From Desulfobacterales bacterium (GTDB taxonomy: Bacteria > Desulfobacterota > Desulfobacteria > Desulfobacterales > JAFDCJ01): a stretch of DNA of 5,606 nt. The stretch is taken from the NCBI GenBank assembly GCA_020345785.1, contig CP070771.1, forward strand, positions 3,837,897-3,843,502, read 5' to 3'. A model generated the notes under the pieces. It saw nothing but the letters and a program-made list of their open reading frames with translations, was not told where the DNA came from and ran no database searches. Below are positions 5,434 to 5,606 of this stretch, piece after piece. Within the stretch, counting starts at the first letter, position 1. Every line of letters starts with the position of its first letter. Position numbers and translations under genes: made by a program.

Positions 5434-5468
5434 AAAAAAAAGGGGGCCGGTCAACTTGTCCAGCCCCC
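5434..5468 (-). terminator. Intrinsic terminator of the right-edge gene
   Basis: On the - strand, GGGGGC pairs with GCCCCC (5463-5468 with 5442-5447), then a U-G wobble and two G-C pairs extend the stem to 9 bp around a 9-nt loop, followed at once by eight T (5441-5434). Read on the + strand the wobble becomes a C/A mismatch and the run is of A before the stem, so the structure works only for - strand transcripts. It lies 23 nt after the stop at 5492-5494. Confidence 0.88.
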
Positions 5469-5491
5469 ATATGGTTTAACGCCTGCGGTTA

Positions 5492-5606
5492 TTAAAATAA
5501 CCCTGAAACTTTCCCGGTCTCAACATCCACATCCACCCGCCTGAAAGCCGGGTTGGATCCGGTGCCGGGCATCAGGCTGATGGCGCCGGCGCAGGGGCAC
5601 AGGAAC
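5492..5606 (-). CDS. C-terminal end of an unidentified protein (5' part outside window)
   Basis: The last 37 codons of a - strand reading frame, starting [14 protein letters not shown], with the tail [16 protein letters not shown] and a TAA stop at 5492-5494. It is supported by the strong intrinsic terminator 23 nt after the stop, and by the other two - strand frames being closed by stops within this stretch. The CPC pair near the edge could be part of a metal or disulfide site, but that cannot be judged from a fragment. The 'VDVETGKV' ending resembles a beta-hairpin at the end of a beta-rich domain. I do not recognise the family. Confidence 0.6.
   Translation of the reverse strand, partial: FLCPCAGAISLMPGTGSNPAFRRVDVDVETGKVSGLF

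Larger units (their letters stand above)
5147..5491. other. Non-coding region upstream of the radical SAM gene
   Basis: No credible ORF is visible. The region holds a small hairpin GAAGC/GCTTC (5167-5181), heptad element D (5181-5432) and the terminator of the next - strand gene (5434-5468). The promoter of the radical SAM gene should lie here, but I see no convincing -35/-10 pair on the - strand; TATTAT inside the left arm of element D has no good partner. Confidence 0.65.

Noticed and set aside
5147..5440. Transposon or insertion sequence remnant in element D
   Set aside because: No transposase fragment, no clear target duplication and no known IS ends are visible; the inverted arms are explained by the heptad pattern.

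Overview
The window looks like chromosomal DNA of a Gram-negative anaerobe, most plausibly a deltaproteobacterium (Desulfobacterota, Desulfobacterales-like). The evidence is a lipoprotein with an outer-membrane-type lipobox, an HDOD signalling protein, a cobalamin-type radical SAM enzyme and an HMG-CoA-lyase-like enzyme, together with AT-rich palindromic intergenic DNA. This assignment is inference from gene content and style; there is no rRNA or other marker gene.

Layout from left to right: the distal part of an inverted repeat (1-71); a + strand HMGL-like lyase/carboxyltransferase gene (152-1318); a good sigma70-type promoter (1418-1447) and a + strand DUF4136-type lipoprotein gene (1504-2001); a 554-bp non-coding region (2002-2555) holding a likely terminator, two compact palindromes, a long inverted-repeat element and a candidate promoter; a + strand HDOD gene (2556-3407); a short convergent intergenic region filled by another inverted repeat (3408-3556); a - strand B12-binding/radical SAM gene (3557-5146); a 345-bp non-coding region (5147-5491) with a fourth inverted repeat and a clear - strand terminator; and the last 37 codons of a further - strand gene running off the right edge (5492-5606).

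The protein genes do not form an obvious pathway. The lipoprotein and HDOD genes each appear to have their own promoter, and nothing shows that the five genes act together.

The most unusual signal is outside the genes. Four of the five intergenic spaces seen (1-151, 2002-2555, 3408-3556, 5147-5491) contain a pair of inverted arms, and in every case the arms are built from degenerate 7-bp units kept in strict 7-nt phase (GTGTCRG, NNYCGAA, ATTGAAN and CAAANNN types). The unit sequence differs between elements while the period and the inverted architecture are conserved. Two of the four (2138-2316 and 5181-5432) also share exact 10- and 11-bp blocks and the same 11-nt phase step, so they look like relatives.
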